Shown here: positions 24,831 through 34,903 of the stretch, one piece after another | Position numbering within the stretch: the stretch's first letter is position 1 | Layout: every line of letters starts with the position of its first letter | Origin: Frigoribacterium sp. Leaf8 | GTDB taxonomy: Bacteria; Actinomycetota; Actinomycetes; Actinomycetales; Microbacteriaceae | Length of the DNA stretch: 64,000 nucleotides | Direction of reading: 5' to 3' | Assembly: GCF_001421165.1 (NCBI RefSeq) | Contig: NZ_LMKB01000005.1 | Span: 607,631-671,630, forward strand | The notes under the pieces: generated by a model | Databases searched by the model: none | The model's input: only the letters and a program-made list of their open reading frames with translations | Told to the model about the DNA's origin: nothing | Position numbers and translations under genes: made by a program

Positions 24831-24884
24831 ACAAGGAGCCGAAGATTCCTCGCCGGACTCCCCCGCCCCGGACGACGGCCTCCC

Positions 24885-27488
24885 TCACCCGACCAACTCG
24901 TTCGCGGTACGCAACACCCGTTGCGTGGCGAACTCCTCCCCCACGCCCACCACCTCGGACGCCACTGTGAACACGGCCGCCTCGCCCGGCAGCAGAGTCA
25001 CGAGCATCTCGTCCACCGTCGCGGCAGGGTCGACCTTGTCGACGAGCAGGGCCAGGTCACGCACGAGCGAACCCGCCGTCACCTCGACCCGGTAGCCCGA
25101 ACCCTCGCCCAGCGCGGTCACCGACGTCGACAGCGACGCCGCGGCGAGCGCCGAGTCCCGCGGCTCGACCGGGAACCACAGTCCACGTGAGACCCCGTCC
25201 ACCGACGCCACGAGCAGCTCCGACTCCGGAGCACCGAACGCCGCCACGGCCGAGGGCACCGGCACGGTCACCGTGTCGCGGGCCGCCACCGTGAGCGACA
25301 CCTGCTCCGAGGCGAGGACGCGCCCGTCGTACGCGACGCGACGCACCGTGAGCGGGCCGGCCAGCGCCTCCTCGGTGTCGTTGACCACGACCACGGCGAG
25401 GCCGCCGTCCCGGGGCTGGATCGTCACGAGCCGGTCGGCGAACGCGTGCCGCATCGCGTAGAGCAGCGGCTTGCGCTGCCCGTCGCCGTCGACGGCGGCC
25501 CACGACGTCACCGGCCAGCAGTCGTTGATCTGCCACACCACGGCTCCCCTGCACCGCGGGGCGTGCGAGCGGAAGTGCTCGAGCGCCACCTGCACCGCGT
25601 TCGCCTGGTTCAGCTGCATCGCCCAGTGCCACGCCTCGATCTCGTCGGGCAGCCGGTAGTGCGCCAGCAGGCCGTCGGTCAGCTTGTCGTTGCCCTGCAT
25701 GGCCTTCTGGTGCACGATCATGCCGGGCGACTCGGGCGTCAGCGGCTCGTCGTGGATCGCCCGGGTCATCGCCGACCAGGTGGGCGGCCCCTGCCAGCCG
25801 AACTCGGCCACGAAGCGCGGCACGACGTCGCGGTACGTCGGGTAGTCCTTGCGGTTCCACTGCTCCCACAGGTGGACCGACCCGTGGTCGGGATCGCTCT
25901 GCGCCACGTCGAGGCTGCCCGACCAGGGGCTGCCCGCCGCGTACGGACGCCCCGGGTCGAGCTCGCCCACCAGCGCCGGCAGCAGGTCGAGGTAGTAGCC
26001 CAGCCCCCAGGTCGCCCCGTCGAGCCGGCGCTCCCAGCCCCACTCGTCGTGGCCCCAGATGTTCTCGTTGTTTCCCGTCCACAGCACCAGGCTCGGGTGG
26101 GTCATGAGCCGCGTCACGTTGTCGCGCACCTCGGCCTCGACCTCGCCGCGCAGCGGGTCCTCCTCCGCGTAGGCGGCACAGGCGAAGAGGAAGTCCTGCC
26201 AGGTGAGCATGCCGCGCTCGTCGCACAGCTCGTAGAAGTCGTCCGACTCGAAGATGCCGCCACCCCACACCCGCAGCAGGTTCACGTTGCCGAACTCGGC
26301 CTGCTCGATGCGGTCCCGGTACCGGTCGCGCCCGATGCGGTGCGGGAACGCGTCGTCGGGGATCCAGTTCGCCCCCTTGATCCACAGCGGCTCGCCGTTC
26401 ACCACCACCGTGAAGCTCGTGCCGACCTCGTCGGGCTCGACCTGCACCTCGACGGTGCGGAACCCGATCCGCGACGACCACTCGTCGAGCACGTCGCCTG
26501 CCCGCTCCCCGTCAGCCGAGGAGGCGCGGGTCGCGTCGACTCCGTCGCCGTCACCCCCCGAGGAGGCGCGGCCCACGTCCCCGTCCCCTCCCCCGGTCAC
26601 CGAGACCGTCACGTCGTACAGCGGCTGCCCGCCGTGCCCCCGCGGCCACCAGAGCTCGGGGTCGTCGACGACCACCTGCACGACCGTGGAGTCCACGCCC
26701 GACTCGACCCGCGCCTCCTGCGTGACGGCGCCGACGGTCGCCCGGACGGTCACCGGGGCGGCCCCGTCCCCGACCGACGCCCCGGCGCGCTCGAGGTCGA
26801 CGTGCACGTCGACGACGCCCCGCGCCCCGTCGACCGTCACGACCGGTCGGACCGACGCCAGCCGCACCGACGACCACGACTCGAGCGTCACCGGCTTCCA
26901 GATGCCCGAGGTCGCCGTGTCGAGCCCCCAGTCCCAGCCGAAGCTGCACGCCATCTTGCGGATCGCGTTGTAGGGGTGGTGGTTCACGTGCGGCCGGTAG
27001 CCGAGCGCCAGGCTCTGCGCGTCGGCGTAGGCCACGGGCGACCCGAAGCGCACCTCGAGGTCGTTCGACCCCTCGCGGAGCCGTCCGTCGACCCCGACCC
27101 GGTAGGTGCGGTGCTGGTTGCGCGTCTCGGCGACGACCTCGCCGTTGAGCAACACGGTGGCCACGGTGTCGAGGCCCGCGAAGACCAGCTCGTGACGGTC
27201 GTGCCCGTCGGGCCGCCAGTCGAACGTCGTCGCGTACGACCAGTCGGCCTGCCCGATCCAGGCGAGCAGGTGCTCGTTCGCGTCCAGGTACGGGTCGACG
27301 ATCAGGCCGGCCGCCAGCAGGTCGGTGTGCACCGTGCCCGGGACGGTCGCGGGCACGTCGACGGCCGCGATCTCGGGAGGCACGGGGCCCGCAGTGCTGC
27401 GCAGGCTCCAGCCGGTGTGCAGGGTGCGGACGGTGCGCTGCGTCGCGCGGGTGGTGGTGCCGGTGGTGGTGGTGTCGGTGGTGCTCAT
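24885..27488 (-). CDS. Beta-mannosidase, glycoside hydrolase family 2
   Basis: A cytosolic exo-beta-mannosidase of 867 residues that removes beta-1,4 mannose from the non-reducing end of mannooligosaccharides. The N-terminal jelly-roll domain (WSLRSTAGPVPPEIAAVDVPATVPGTVHTDLL) is typical of GH2 mannosidases. In the TIM barrel, LWTGNNENIWGHDEW carries the acid/base Glu and FVAEFGWQGPP the nucleophile Glu. GHWAMQLNQ-like EAWHWAMQLNQANAV and VVWQINDCWPVTSWAAVD complete the family pattern. ATG 27486-27488 is chosen because the frame before it reads through an intergenic palindrome. Oddity: near residues 285-320 (DNA 26490-26600), in front of DEWSSRIGFRTVEV, lies a Gly/Asp-rich insert that contains GRASS and TRASS, two copies of the dispersed motif. 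It is linked in context with the ABC importer upstream. Confidence 0.9.
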   Translation of the reverse strand: MSTTDTTTTGTTTRATQRTVRTLHTGWSLRSTAGPVPPEIAAVDVPATVPGTVHTDLLAAGLIVDPYLDANEHLLAWIGQADWSYATTFDWRPDGHDRHELVFAGLDTVATVLLNGEVVAETRNQHRTYRVGVDGRLREGSNDLEVRFGSPVAYADAQSLALGYRPHVNHHPYNAIRKMACSFGWDWGLDTATSGIWKPVTLESWSSVRLASVRPVVTVDGARGVVDVHVDLERAGASVGDGAAPVTVRATVGAVTQEARVESGVDSTVVQVVVDDPELWWPRGHGGQPLYDVTVSVTGGGDGDVGRASSGGDGDGVDATRASSADGERAGDVLDEWSSRIGFRTVEVQVEPDEVGTSFTVVVNGEPLWIKGANWIPDDAFPHRIGRDRYRDRIEQAEFGNVNLLRVWGGGIFESDDFYELCDERGMLTWQDFLFACAAYAEEDPLRGEVEAEVRDNVTRLMTHPSLVLWTGNNENIWGHDEWGWERRLDGATWGLGYYLDLLPALVGELDPGRPYAAGSPWSGSLDVAQSDPDHGSVHLWEQWNRKDYPTYRDVVPRFVAEFGWQGPPTWSAMTRAIHDEPLTPESPGMIVHQKAMQGNDKLTDGLLAHYRLPDEIEAWHWAMQLNQANAVQVALEHFRSHAPRCRGAVVWQINDCWPVTSWAAVDGDGQRKPLLYAMRHAFADRLVTIQPRDGGLAVVVVNDTEEALAGPLTVRRVAYDGRVLASEQVSLTVAARDTVTVPVPSAVAAFGAPESELLVASVDGVSRGLWFPVEPRDSALAAASLSTSVTALGEGSGYRVEVTAGSLVRDLALLVDKVDPAATVDEMLVTLLPGEAAVFTVASEVVGVGEEFATQRVLRTANELVG

Positions 27489-27536
27489 GTCGCTCCCAGC
27501 GATCGAGGGTGTGGCGTGGAGTCGGGCCCGCCCACC

Positions 27537-27600
27537 ATGAACCCCGTTTCGAACGAAACACCCGGAAGCAACGGGGGGCAACGTTCGAAACCGGGTTCAT
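27537..27600. repeat. Large inverted repeat ahead of the beta-mannosidase gene
   Basis: ATGAACCCCGTTTCGAACG at 27537-27555 pairs with its complement at 27582-27600 with one mismatch over 19 bases, around a 26-base loop. GTTTCG-AA-CGAAAC at its left end is itself symmetric. It sits 49 bases before the mannosidase start and after the ABC ATPase stop. It could be a repressor site (ROK or LacI type), an attenuator or a REP element; the arms differ from the family A repeats elsewhere. Confidence 0.55.
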
Positions 27601-27647
27601 GGCCGGGCGGATGGGGCGCGGTTCAGGCGCAGGAGGGGCGGTGCCGG

Positions 27648-28459
27648 TCAGGCGCGGGCGGCGCGCCGCTCAGCGATGCGCTTCTCGGGGTCGGGCGCGG
27701 CCTCGGCGAGCTGCTGCGTGTAGGGGTGCTGCGGGTTCAGGATGACCTCGTCGGGGGTCCCGCGCTCGACCACCTGCCCCTTGTACATCACGAGGATCTC
27801 GTCCGAGAAGTGGCGGGCCGTCGCCAGGTCGTGCGTGATGTAGAGAACGCCGAGGTCCTCCTGCCGCTGCAGGTCGGCCAGCAGGTTGAGCACCCCGAGC
27901 CGGATCGACACGTCGAGCATCGAGACCGGCTCGTCCGCGATCAGGATGCGCGGCTCGGGCGCCAGGGCCCGGGCGATCGCCACGCGCTGCCGCTGCCCGC
28001 CCGACAGCTCGTGCGGTCGACGCGCGGCGACGTCGGCGGCCGGGCCGAGCTGCACCCGCCCGAGCAGGTCGCGCACCTTCTCGTCGACCGTCGAGCGGGT
28101 CGCCTTGCCGTGCAGCAGCAGCGGCCGCGCCAGGTGGTGCCCGATCGAGTGGAACGGGTTGAGCGAGGCGAACGGGTCCTGGAAGACCATCTGCACGTCG
28201 CTCCGGTAGCGACGGAGGGCCTCGCCGTGCCGGGGCGCGACCGCACCGTCGAGCACGATCGAGCCGCTCGTCGGCCGTTCGAGCTGCAGCAGCATCTTGG
28301 CGATGGTCGACTTGCCGCTGCCGCTCTCACCGACCAGGGCCACCGTCTTGCCGGCCTCCAGCGTGAAGCTGACGTCGTCCACCGCGCGCAGGCGACCCTT
28401 CTCACCCCGGCCCCCGCGCACCCGGTAGTCCTTGACGACGTTCCGGAACTCGAGCGTGC

Positions 28460-28463
<4 letters not shown>
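27648..28463 (-). CDS. ABC transporter ATPase, OppF/DppF type
   Basis: A 271-residue cytoplasmic ATPase of the peptide/oligosaccharide importer family. Walker A GESGSGKST near residue 46, Q-loop MVFQDPFASLNP, signature [16 protein letters not shown], Walker B RILIADEPVSMLD and the switch His THDL are all present. The tail (PDPEKRIAERRAARA) lacks the cysteine-rich C-terminal segment often seen in OppD/F, which fits carbohydrate-type family members. ATG 28463 overlaps the upstream gene's stop by four bases. It is the last gene of a five-gene importer operon. Confidence 0.9.
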
Positions 28464-29373
<910 letters not shown>

Positions 29374-29377
<4 letters not shown>

Positions 29378-30369
29378 GCGGTGGCCCCCTCGGTGGTGCC
29401 GGCGGCGGCCTCGGCCCGCGCCAGTCGCTTGCGGTCGGCCCGGCTGACGCCGGCCCGGGTCTGGTCGCGCAGCTTCGGGTTGATGATCTCGTCGATGGCG
29501 AAGTTCATCAGCGACAGCGCGCACCCCAGCAGCGCGATCATCAGCCCCGGCGGCACGAACCACCACCAGGCGCCGAGTCGCAGCGCGAGCCCGTTCTGCG
29601 CGAAGTAGAGCATCGAGCCCCAGGTGAACTGGCCCGAGACGCCGAGCCCCAGGAACGACAGTCCCGCCTCGGCGAGGATCGCGAAGATCACCGCGAACAA
29701 GAACTGGCTGGCCAGCACGGGCAGCACGTTGGGCAGGATCTCGACGGCGACGATGCGCCAGGTCTTCTCGCCCGACACCCGCGACGCGGCGACGTAGTCG
29801 CGCGACCGCAGGCTCAGCGTGATGGCACGCAGCACGCGGGCGCTGGCCGCCCAGCTCGTGATGACGATCACGAAGGCGATCACCACGAGGCCCTTCTGCG
29901 GCACGTAGCTCGACACGATGATGGCGAGCGGCAGGCCGGGGATGACCAGCACGACGTTCGAGAACAGCGAGAACGCCTCGTCGACGAACCCGCCGACGTA
30001 GGTGCCGATCACGCCGAAGACGATGGCCAACGCCATCGCGACGACGCCGACCAGCACGCCGATCAGCAGCGAGCCGCGGGTCGCGTAGGCCAGCTGGGCG
30101 AAGACGTCCTGCCCGGTCTGCGTGGTGCCGAGCAGGTGCTCCCCGCTCGGGGCGCTCAGGCCGACGTCGCTGATGGCCTGCGGGTTCTGGACGACGAACG
30201 GGAAGACCAGGCCGAACAGGGCGATGGCGGCGATCATGCCCGCCCCCACCCAGAGCTTGGGCGTCACGTGCGGGAAGACCCGCTTGAGGCCCTTCCGGCC
30301 GGTGCCCGCGCCGCTGTCGCCGGTGGGCGAGTTCGGGTCGGCGAGCTGGCCGAGGTCGATCGTGGACAT
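29374..30369 (-). CDS. ABC transporter permease, OppC/DppC type
   Basis: A 331-residue membrane subunit with a 40-residue cytoplasmic N-terminus, a first helix (LWVGAGMIAAIALFGLVFPFVV), and then five helices of the permease domain. HLLGTTQTGQDVFAQLAYATRGSLLIG is the family hallmark after helix 1. The EAA loop is visible as AASRVSGEKTWRIVAVEILPNVLPV near residue 200. A basic cytoplasmic tail ends in AGTTEGATA. It forms the channel with the OppB-type protein. Confidence 0.9.
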
Positions 30370-30379
30370 GCTCGTCGTC

Positions 30380-31369
30380 CTAACGCTTGGCGCGCGTGCG
30401 CGGGTCGATGAAGCCGTACATCAGGTCGACGATGAAGTTCGTCCCCAGCACGGCGAGGGTGATGACCAGGAAGATGCCCTGCATCAGCGCGTAGTCGTTG
30501 TTCTGCGTCGCCGTGAAGAGCGCGTTGCCGATGCCCGGGTACGAGAACACCTGCTCGGTCACGATCGAGCCCGACACGACGAACCCGAGCGAGATCGCGA
30601 AGCCCGCGAACTGCGGCAGCACCGCGTTGCGGGCCGCATAGCTCTGGCGGATGCGCATCGGCGACAGGCCCTTGGCCTCGGCGGTGACGATGTAGTCCTC
30701 GCTGAGGGTCGACACCATCATGTTGCGCATGCCGAGCAGCCAGCCGCCGATCGACGAGATGATGATCGTCAACGCCGGCAGCGTGCCGTAGAGCACCGCG
30801 CTCTGGACGAACGTCCAGTTGAGCCCCGGCGTCGCCTCGTACACGTTGTAGCCGCCCGACAGCGGGAACACCCGCAGGACGCTGCCGAACACGTACAACA
30901 GGATGAGCGCGAGCCAGAAGTACGGCACCGCCTGGAACATCGTCGTCACCGGGATGAAGTTGTCCAGCACCGAACCGCGCTTCCAGCCGGCGAGGGTCCC
31001 GAGACCCACCCCGAAGACGAACGACAGGATCGTCGCGATGCCGATCAGGGCGATCGTCCACGGGATGGCCTGGCCGATGATGGTCGACACCCCGGCCGGG
31101 AAGTACGACACCGAGATGCCGAGGTCCCCCCGGGCCAGGTTGCCGAGGTACTGCACGTACTGCGAGAACAGGGGTTCGTCCGAGTCGGAACCGAGAAGGA
31201 GGCGCAGGCTGGTCACGGTCGCCTCGCTGACCGGTCCCTTCTGCTGCATCTTGGCCAGCAGGATGTCCACGGGGTCACCGGGCAGCAACCGCGGGATGAA
31301 GAAGTTCAGCGTCAGGGCCGCGAACAACGCGACCGCGTAGAAGCCGACCTTCTGCGCGACGTACCTCAT
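30380..31369 (-). CDS. ABC transporter permease, OppB/DppB type
   Basis: A 329-residue permease with six helices. The N-terminal helix is VGFYAVALFAALTLNFFIPRLLPGDPVD, followed by the long extracytoplasmic region. The EAA-like loop AEAKGLSPMRIRQSYAARNAVLPQ is near residue 235, and SGSIVTEQVFSYPGIGNALF precedes the last helices, ending LMYGFIDPRTRAKR, a conserved C-terminus for OppB proteins. A 10-base gap separates it from the next permease. One copy of the dispersed motif lies in the 34-base gap upstream. Confidence 0.9.
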   Translation of the reverse strand: MRYVAQKVGFYAVALFAALTLNFFIPRLLPGDPVDILLAKMQQKGPVSEATVTSLRLLLGSDSDEPLFSQYVQYLGNLARGDLGISVSYFPAGVSTIIGQAIPWTIALIGIATILSFVFGVGLGTLAGWKRGSVLDNFIPVTTMFQAVPYFWLALILLYVFGSVLRVFPLSGGYNVYEATPGLNWTFVQSAVLYGTLPALTIIISSIGGWLLGMRNMMVSTLSEDYIVTAEAKGLSPMRIRQSYAARNAVLPQFAGFAISLGFVVSGSIVTEQVFSYPGIGNALFTATQNNDYALMQGIFLVITLAVLGTNFIVDLMYGFIDPRTRAKR

Positions 31370-31403
31370 CCGCGCCTCCTGACCTTCTCGGTCCCGACCA
31401 CGA

Positions 31404-33080
31404 TCACTTGAGCTTCAGGTTCAGGACGGTCTGGGCGTTGTCCCAGGTCTTCCACGTCGCCGGGAAGTTCTCGGTGTCGTCGTCGCCCGTGGGCCAGCCG
31501 GTCACCTTCGCGTTGTTGAACTCGGTGAGCGTGGACTGCAGCAGCACGGGGATGTACGGCATGTCCGCCACGATCTCCTTCTGGATCGTGAAGTACTGCT
31601 CGGTCTTGGCCGCGACGTCGTCGGTCTGCTCGGCCGCGACGATCGCGGCGTCGACGGTCGGGTTCGAGTAGCGGGCGAAGTTGTTGATCGCCTGCTCGCC
31701 CACCGGCGAGGTCGTCGTCGAGTCGAAGTTGCCGTTGTAGAGGTAGTACGGGTCGGTCGACGGGCCCTGGCCGAGCGAGTCCATCGTCAGCTGGAACTGC
31801 CCGTTGTTGCGGGCGGCGACCCACTCGTTGTACGACTTGGCACTCTGCGTGATCTCGATGCCGACCGCGCGCAGCTGCTCGGCCATGGCGTCGATCGCCG
31901 CGATGTAGTCCGAGTAGCCGGTGACGACCTGGATCTCGAGCTGCAGCTTCTGGCCGTCCTTGGCGTAGATGCCGTCCGAGCCCTTCGCGTAGCCGGCCGA
32001 CTGCAGGAGCGCGTCGGCGCCCTCGGTGTCGGCCGTCATCGGCGTCTCCTTCTCGACGTCGGGGCTGATGTAGTCGTCGTCACGACCGAGGGTCATGAAG
32101 GTCGGCGAGATCTGCTTGTTCGTGCCCGAGAAGGCCAGGTCGTTCAGCTGGTCGCGGTTCATCGCCTTGTAGATCGCCTGGCGCACGGCCGGGTCGGTCT
32201 GCGGGCCCGTGCAGCCGAGGTCGGCGTTCGAGCAGGTCATCAACGTGATCTGCTGCAGCGGGGTGGCGACGTAGCTGACGTCGGGGTTGCTGCCGAGCAC
32301 CTTGTCGGCCTCGGGGATGAAGATGCTCGACCAGTCGAGGTCGCCGCCGACGACCGCGTCGGTGGCCGAGGTGTTGTTCGCCAGGGCGATGTACCGGATG
32401 CTCTTGACCTCGGGCTTGCCCGACTGCCAGTAGTTCGGGTTCGCCTTGTAGACGTAGCTCTGCGGGGTGAAGGTGTCGAGCATGTACGGCCCGGTGCCGA
32501 TCGGCTTCTCGACCGGGTCGGTCGCGATGTCGGAGAGCTTCGAGAAGACGTGCTCGGGCACGATCGCGGCCTGGCCGAGGATGTCCGGGCCCTTGACGAA
32601 CGAGGTGTCGGCGAAGGTGAAGACCACCGTGTCGTCGTCCGTGGCCTCGACGGTGCCCTCGAAGCCGACGCGGTTCAGTTCGGGCTTGTCGAGCATCGTC
32701 TGGAACGTGTACGCGACGTCGTCCGCCGTGAAGTCCTCGCCGTCGCTCCACTGCACGCCGGTGCGCAGGTCGACGGTCAGCTCGGTGCCGTCGTCGTTCC
32801 ACTCGTACTCCTCGCCCAGCATGGGCTTGGGGTCGGCGCCGGTGAGCACGTTGTAGTAGAACAGCTGCTCGTAGAGCAGGCCCTGCGAGGTGCTGTCGGC
32901 CGTGGCCGAGAACGGGTTGAAGTTGGCCGTGAGGTCGCCCGCCGGGCCCGTGTTGGCGGTGATGCCGCCTTCGTCGCCGCCGCTCGAGGCGGTGCACCCG
33001 GTGAGCGCGAGGCCCGCGGCGGTCGCGAGTGCGATCGCACCGAACCCGACCCGTCGGCGGTTGGTCATGGAGAGAGGCAT
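31404..33080 (-). CDS. Substrate-binding lipoprotein, family 5 (oligopeptide/oligosaccharide)
   Basis: A 558-residue extracellular lipoprotein. The signal peptide MTNRRRVGFGAIALATAAGLALTGC ends in a lipobox (LTGC), with the lipidated Cys near residue 29. Family 5 features are GLLYEQLFYYN, the long lobe with WSDGEDFTADDVAYTFQTML and the hinge PDGTGPYMLDTF-like region IGTGPYMLDTFTPQSYVYKANPNYW, then VRQAIYKAMNRDQLNDLAFSG. The neighbouring beta-mannosidase and ROK regulator suggest a mannooligosaccharide, as known for some family 5 binding proteins, but a peptide is possible. A -35/-10 pair with an embedded palindrome lies upstream. ATG 33080 versus the in-frame ATG four codons later is unresolved. 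Confidence 0.88.
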   Translation of the reverse strand: MPLSMTNRRRVGFGAIALATAAGLALTGCTASSGGDEGGITANTGPAGDLTANFNPFSATADSTSQGLLYEQLFYYNVLTGADPKPMLGEEYEWNDDGTELTVDLRTGVQWSDGEDFTADDVAYTFQTMLDKPELNRVGFEGTVEATDDDTVVFTFADTSFVKGPDILGQAAIVPEHVFSKLSDIATDPVEKPIGTGPYMLDTFTPQSYVYKANPNYWQSGKPEVKSIRYIALANNTSATDAVVGGDLDWSSIFIPEADKVLGSNPDVSYVATPLQQITLMTCSNADLGCTGPQTDPAVRQAIYKAMNRDQLNDLAFSGTNKQISPTFMTLGRDDDYISPDVEKETPMTADTEGADALLQSAGYAKGSDGIYAKDGQKLQLEIQVVTGYSDYIAAIDAMAEQLRAVGIEITQSAKSYNEWVAARNNGQFQLTMDSLGQGPSTDPYYLYNGNFDSTTTSPVGEQAINNFARYSNPTVDAAIVAAEQTDDVAAKTEQYFTIQKEIVADMPYIPVLLQSTLTEFNNAKVTGWPTGDDDTENFPATWKTWDNAQTVLNLKLK

Positions 33081-33127
33081 CGTCGACCCTTCGTCGTGCC
33101 AGGCGCCGTCGCCTGGTCCCGGGGTCT

Positions 33128-33156
33128 TTCTTAGACGACTTACGTAAGCGAGTCAA
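33128..33156 (-). promoter_or_regulatory. Promoter with internal operator for the ABC importer operon
   Basis: On the minus strand TTGACT (33151-33156) and TAAGAA (33128-33133) are separated by exactly 17 bases. The spacer contains the perfect palindrome CTTACGTAAG (33139-33148). A repressor sitting between -35 and -10 is a classic arrangement for ROK and LacI regulators, and a ROK gene lies just upstream. The start codon of the binding protein is 47 bases past the -10. Confidence 0.6.
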
Positions 33157-33261
33157 GAAAGTCGTGAGGACGTGTCGGGATCGTGACCCGCGCCTCCTGC
33201 GGTGCCGCGACGAACCACACCGGCCCGACCCGCGCTCGCCCGGCCCGCGCTGGCCCGGCCC

Positions 33262-33350
33262 GCACCACACCACGTTTCGTGCACAGCACCCCGACGAGAC
33301 GCGGTGCGCTGCACGGAACGCGGCGCGGAGGCAGGTGGGCCCGCCCGGGC
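33262..33350. repeat. Intergenic palindromic repeat, family A, copy 2
   Basis: An 89-base unit, nearly identical to copy 3 at 33384-33472 and sharing arms with copy 1 at 642-701. The core holds ACGTTTCGTGCAC and TGCACGGAACGCGG as inverted arms, and a GC-rich tail GGGCCCGCCCGGGC ends the unit. Confidence 0.7.
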
Positions 33351-33383
33351 AGCGGGGGCACGCTGCGCGGCGTACCTCCCCAC

Positions 33384-33472
33384 GCACCACACCGCGTTTC
33401 GTGCACGGCACCCCGACTAGACGCGGTGTGCTGCACGGAACGCGGCGCGGAGGCGTGCGGGCCCGCCCGGGC
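33384..33472. repeat. Intergenic palindromic repeat, family A, copy 3
   Basis: A direct repeat of the previous unit at a 122-base offset, about nine in ten bases identical, with the central CCCCGACTAGACGCGGTG matching the ACTAG centre of copy 1. A decayed partial fourth copy (GCAGTGCACGACTCGCGGTGC) follows at 33490-33510. Together these fill most of the 468-base gap 33081-33548, which has no gene. Confidence 0.7.
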
Positions 33473-33548
33473 CGCCGACCGGACCCGGTGCAGTGCACGA
33501 CTCGCGGTGCCGAGGAGGCGCGGGCCGGGTCCGGGCACCGTCGCGGGG

Positions 33549-34862
33549 TCAGCGCGAGATGGCGCGTTGCACGACGAGGGCGGCCGCACCGATCGCGGCC
33601 GCGTCGCGCGGGTCGGTCGAGACCTCGACCCTCGTGGTGTGCACGCCTCGTGAGAACGCCGTGCGGGCCAGGGCCTCGACGGCCGCCCGGGCGTAGATCG
33701 AGCCGGCGACCGCGACCCCGGGTCCGCTCAGCACGACGCGGTCGAGGTCGAGCAGGTTGGCGAGCGTGACGACCCCGGCGGCGAGCTGCTCGGCGGCGCG
33801 CGTGACGAGCCCGTCGGCCGCGGCGTGACCGGCGATCGCCGCGCGGGCGAGCAGGTCGAAGTCGCGCGCGACCCCGCCCGGCGCCCAGGCGAGGCCGAGG
33901 TCGTCGAACGCGGCGGCGTCGCGCCGGGCCCGGGCGACGACGGCCCCGGGCGACGCCGCGAGCTCGAGGCAGCCGCGGTTGCCGCAGTAGCAGGGCTCGC
34001 CGTCGAGGTCGATCGACACGTGGCCGAGCTCTCCGGCGCCCGAGCTCGCGCCCCGGTGCAGGGCCCCGTCGAGCACGATGCCGGAACCGACCCCCGTCCC
34101 GAGGTAGACGCAGGCGAACGTCTCGGAGCGCGGCACCTGGCGACTCCAGAACTCGCCGAGCGCGGCGGCCGCCGCATCGTTGTCGACGATCACGGGCAGG
34201 CCGAGGCGCAGGGCCAGCGCGGCGTGCAGCCCGGCGTGGAGGGCGCTCTCGGTCGACCGGGGCCCGGTACGCACCCCGTGGGCGAGGGTGGCACGGGGAC
34301 CGACGACGGCCAGGCCGGCCACCGCCCCGCTCGCGAGGCCGAGGCTGCCGACGACGTCGTGGAAGCCGTCGACGATGCGGACCGCGGCGGCCGTGACGTC
34401 GTCGGACGCGGCGGGCCCGGCGTCGACCTGCAGGCGCCCGACGACTCCCCCGCGCATGTCGGTGACGACGTAGGTGAGCGCGTCCTCACCGATCTGCACT
34501 CCCATGCCGTAGACGGCACGCGGGTTGATCTCGACCATCGTGCGCGGTTTGCCACCGGTCGACGCGACCCGGCCGGTCTCCCGGACGAGCCCCTCGTCCA
34601 GCAGCCGCCGGACGATCGTCGAGATCGACGCCTGCGTCAGCCCGCTGGCCTGGGCGAGCTCGACACGGCTGATCGGGCCCGACGACCGCACGAGGTCGAC
34701 CACGAGTTCGCGGCTGGTCTGCGGCGCGGGCTGGGGCGCCGGCTGCGAGGTGGGCTGCATCGCGGGCTGTGCCGGGGTGGGCGCCGAGGTGTGCGACCGC
34801 CACGGCGTCGCGGGCCGGGCAGGGGGCTGCGTCGGGGTCCGGTCGGGGTCGCGGGTCACCAC
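33549..34862 (-). CDS. ROK-family transcriptional repressor
   Basis: A 437-residue repressor: a Pro/Ala/Gln-rich N-terminal 48 residues, a winged helix-turn-helix (LVRSSGPISRVELAQASGLTQASISTIVRRLLDEGLV) near residues 58-92, then the sugar-kinase-like ROK domain. This has GMGVQIGEDALTYVV, VDNDAAAAALGEFW, YLGTGVGSGIVLDG and the zinc motif ending CYCGNRGCLE. Such regulators bind a sugar and release operators, and the palindrome ahead of the importer operon is a natural target. The start is one of two adjacent GTG codons at 34857-34862. Only 41 bases separate it from the divergent LacI-type gene. Confidence 0.9.
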   Translation of the reverse strand: MVTRDPDRTPTQPPARPATPWRSHTSAPTPAQPAMQPTSQPAPQPAPQTSRELVVDLVRSSGPISRVELAQASGLTQASISTIVRRLLDEGLVRETGRVASTGGKPRTMVEINPRAVYGMGVQIGEDALTYVVTDMRGGVVGRLQVDAGPAASDDVTAAAVRIVDGFHDVVGSLGLASGAVAGLAVVGPRATLAHGVRTGPRSTESALHAGLHAALALRLGLPVIVDNDAAAAALGEFWSRQVPRSETFACVYLGTGVGSGIVLDGALHRGASSGAGELGHVSIDLDGEPCYCGNRGCLELAASPGAVVARARRDAAAFDDLGLAWAPGGVARDFDLLARAAIAGHAAADGLVTRAAEQLAAGVVTLANLLDLDRVVLSGPGVAVAGSIYARAAVEALARTAFSRGVHTTRVEVSTDPRDAAAIGAAALVVQRAISR

Positions 34863-34903
34863 GGGCGTCGCTCCGACCTGTCGGGGGCTGTAGGTTCGGG
34901 CGC

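Noticed and set aside
31404-33080. Assignment of the first importer as a mannose-oligosaccharide system by name
   Set aside because: Only the neighbouring beta-mannosidase supports it; family 5 proteins bind peptides as well, so it is kept as inference.
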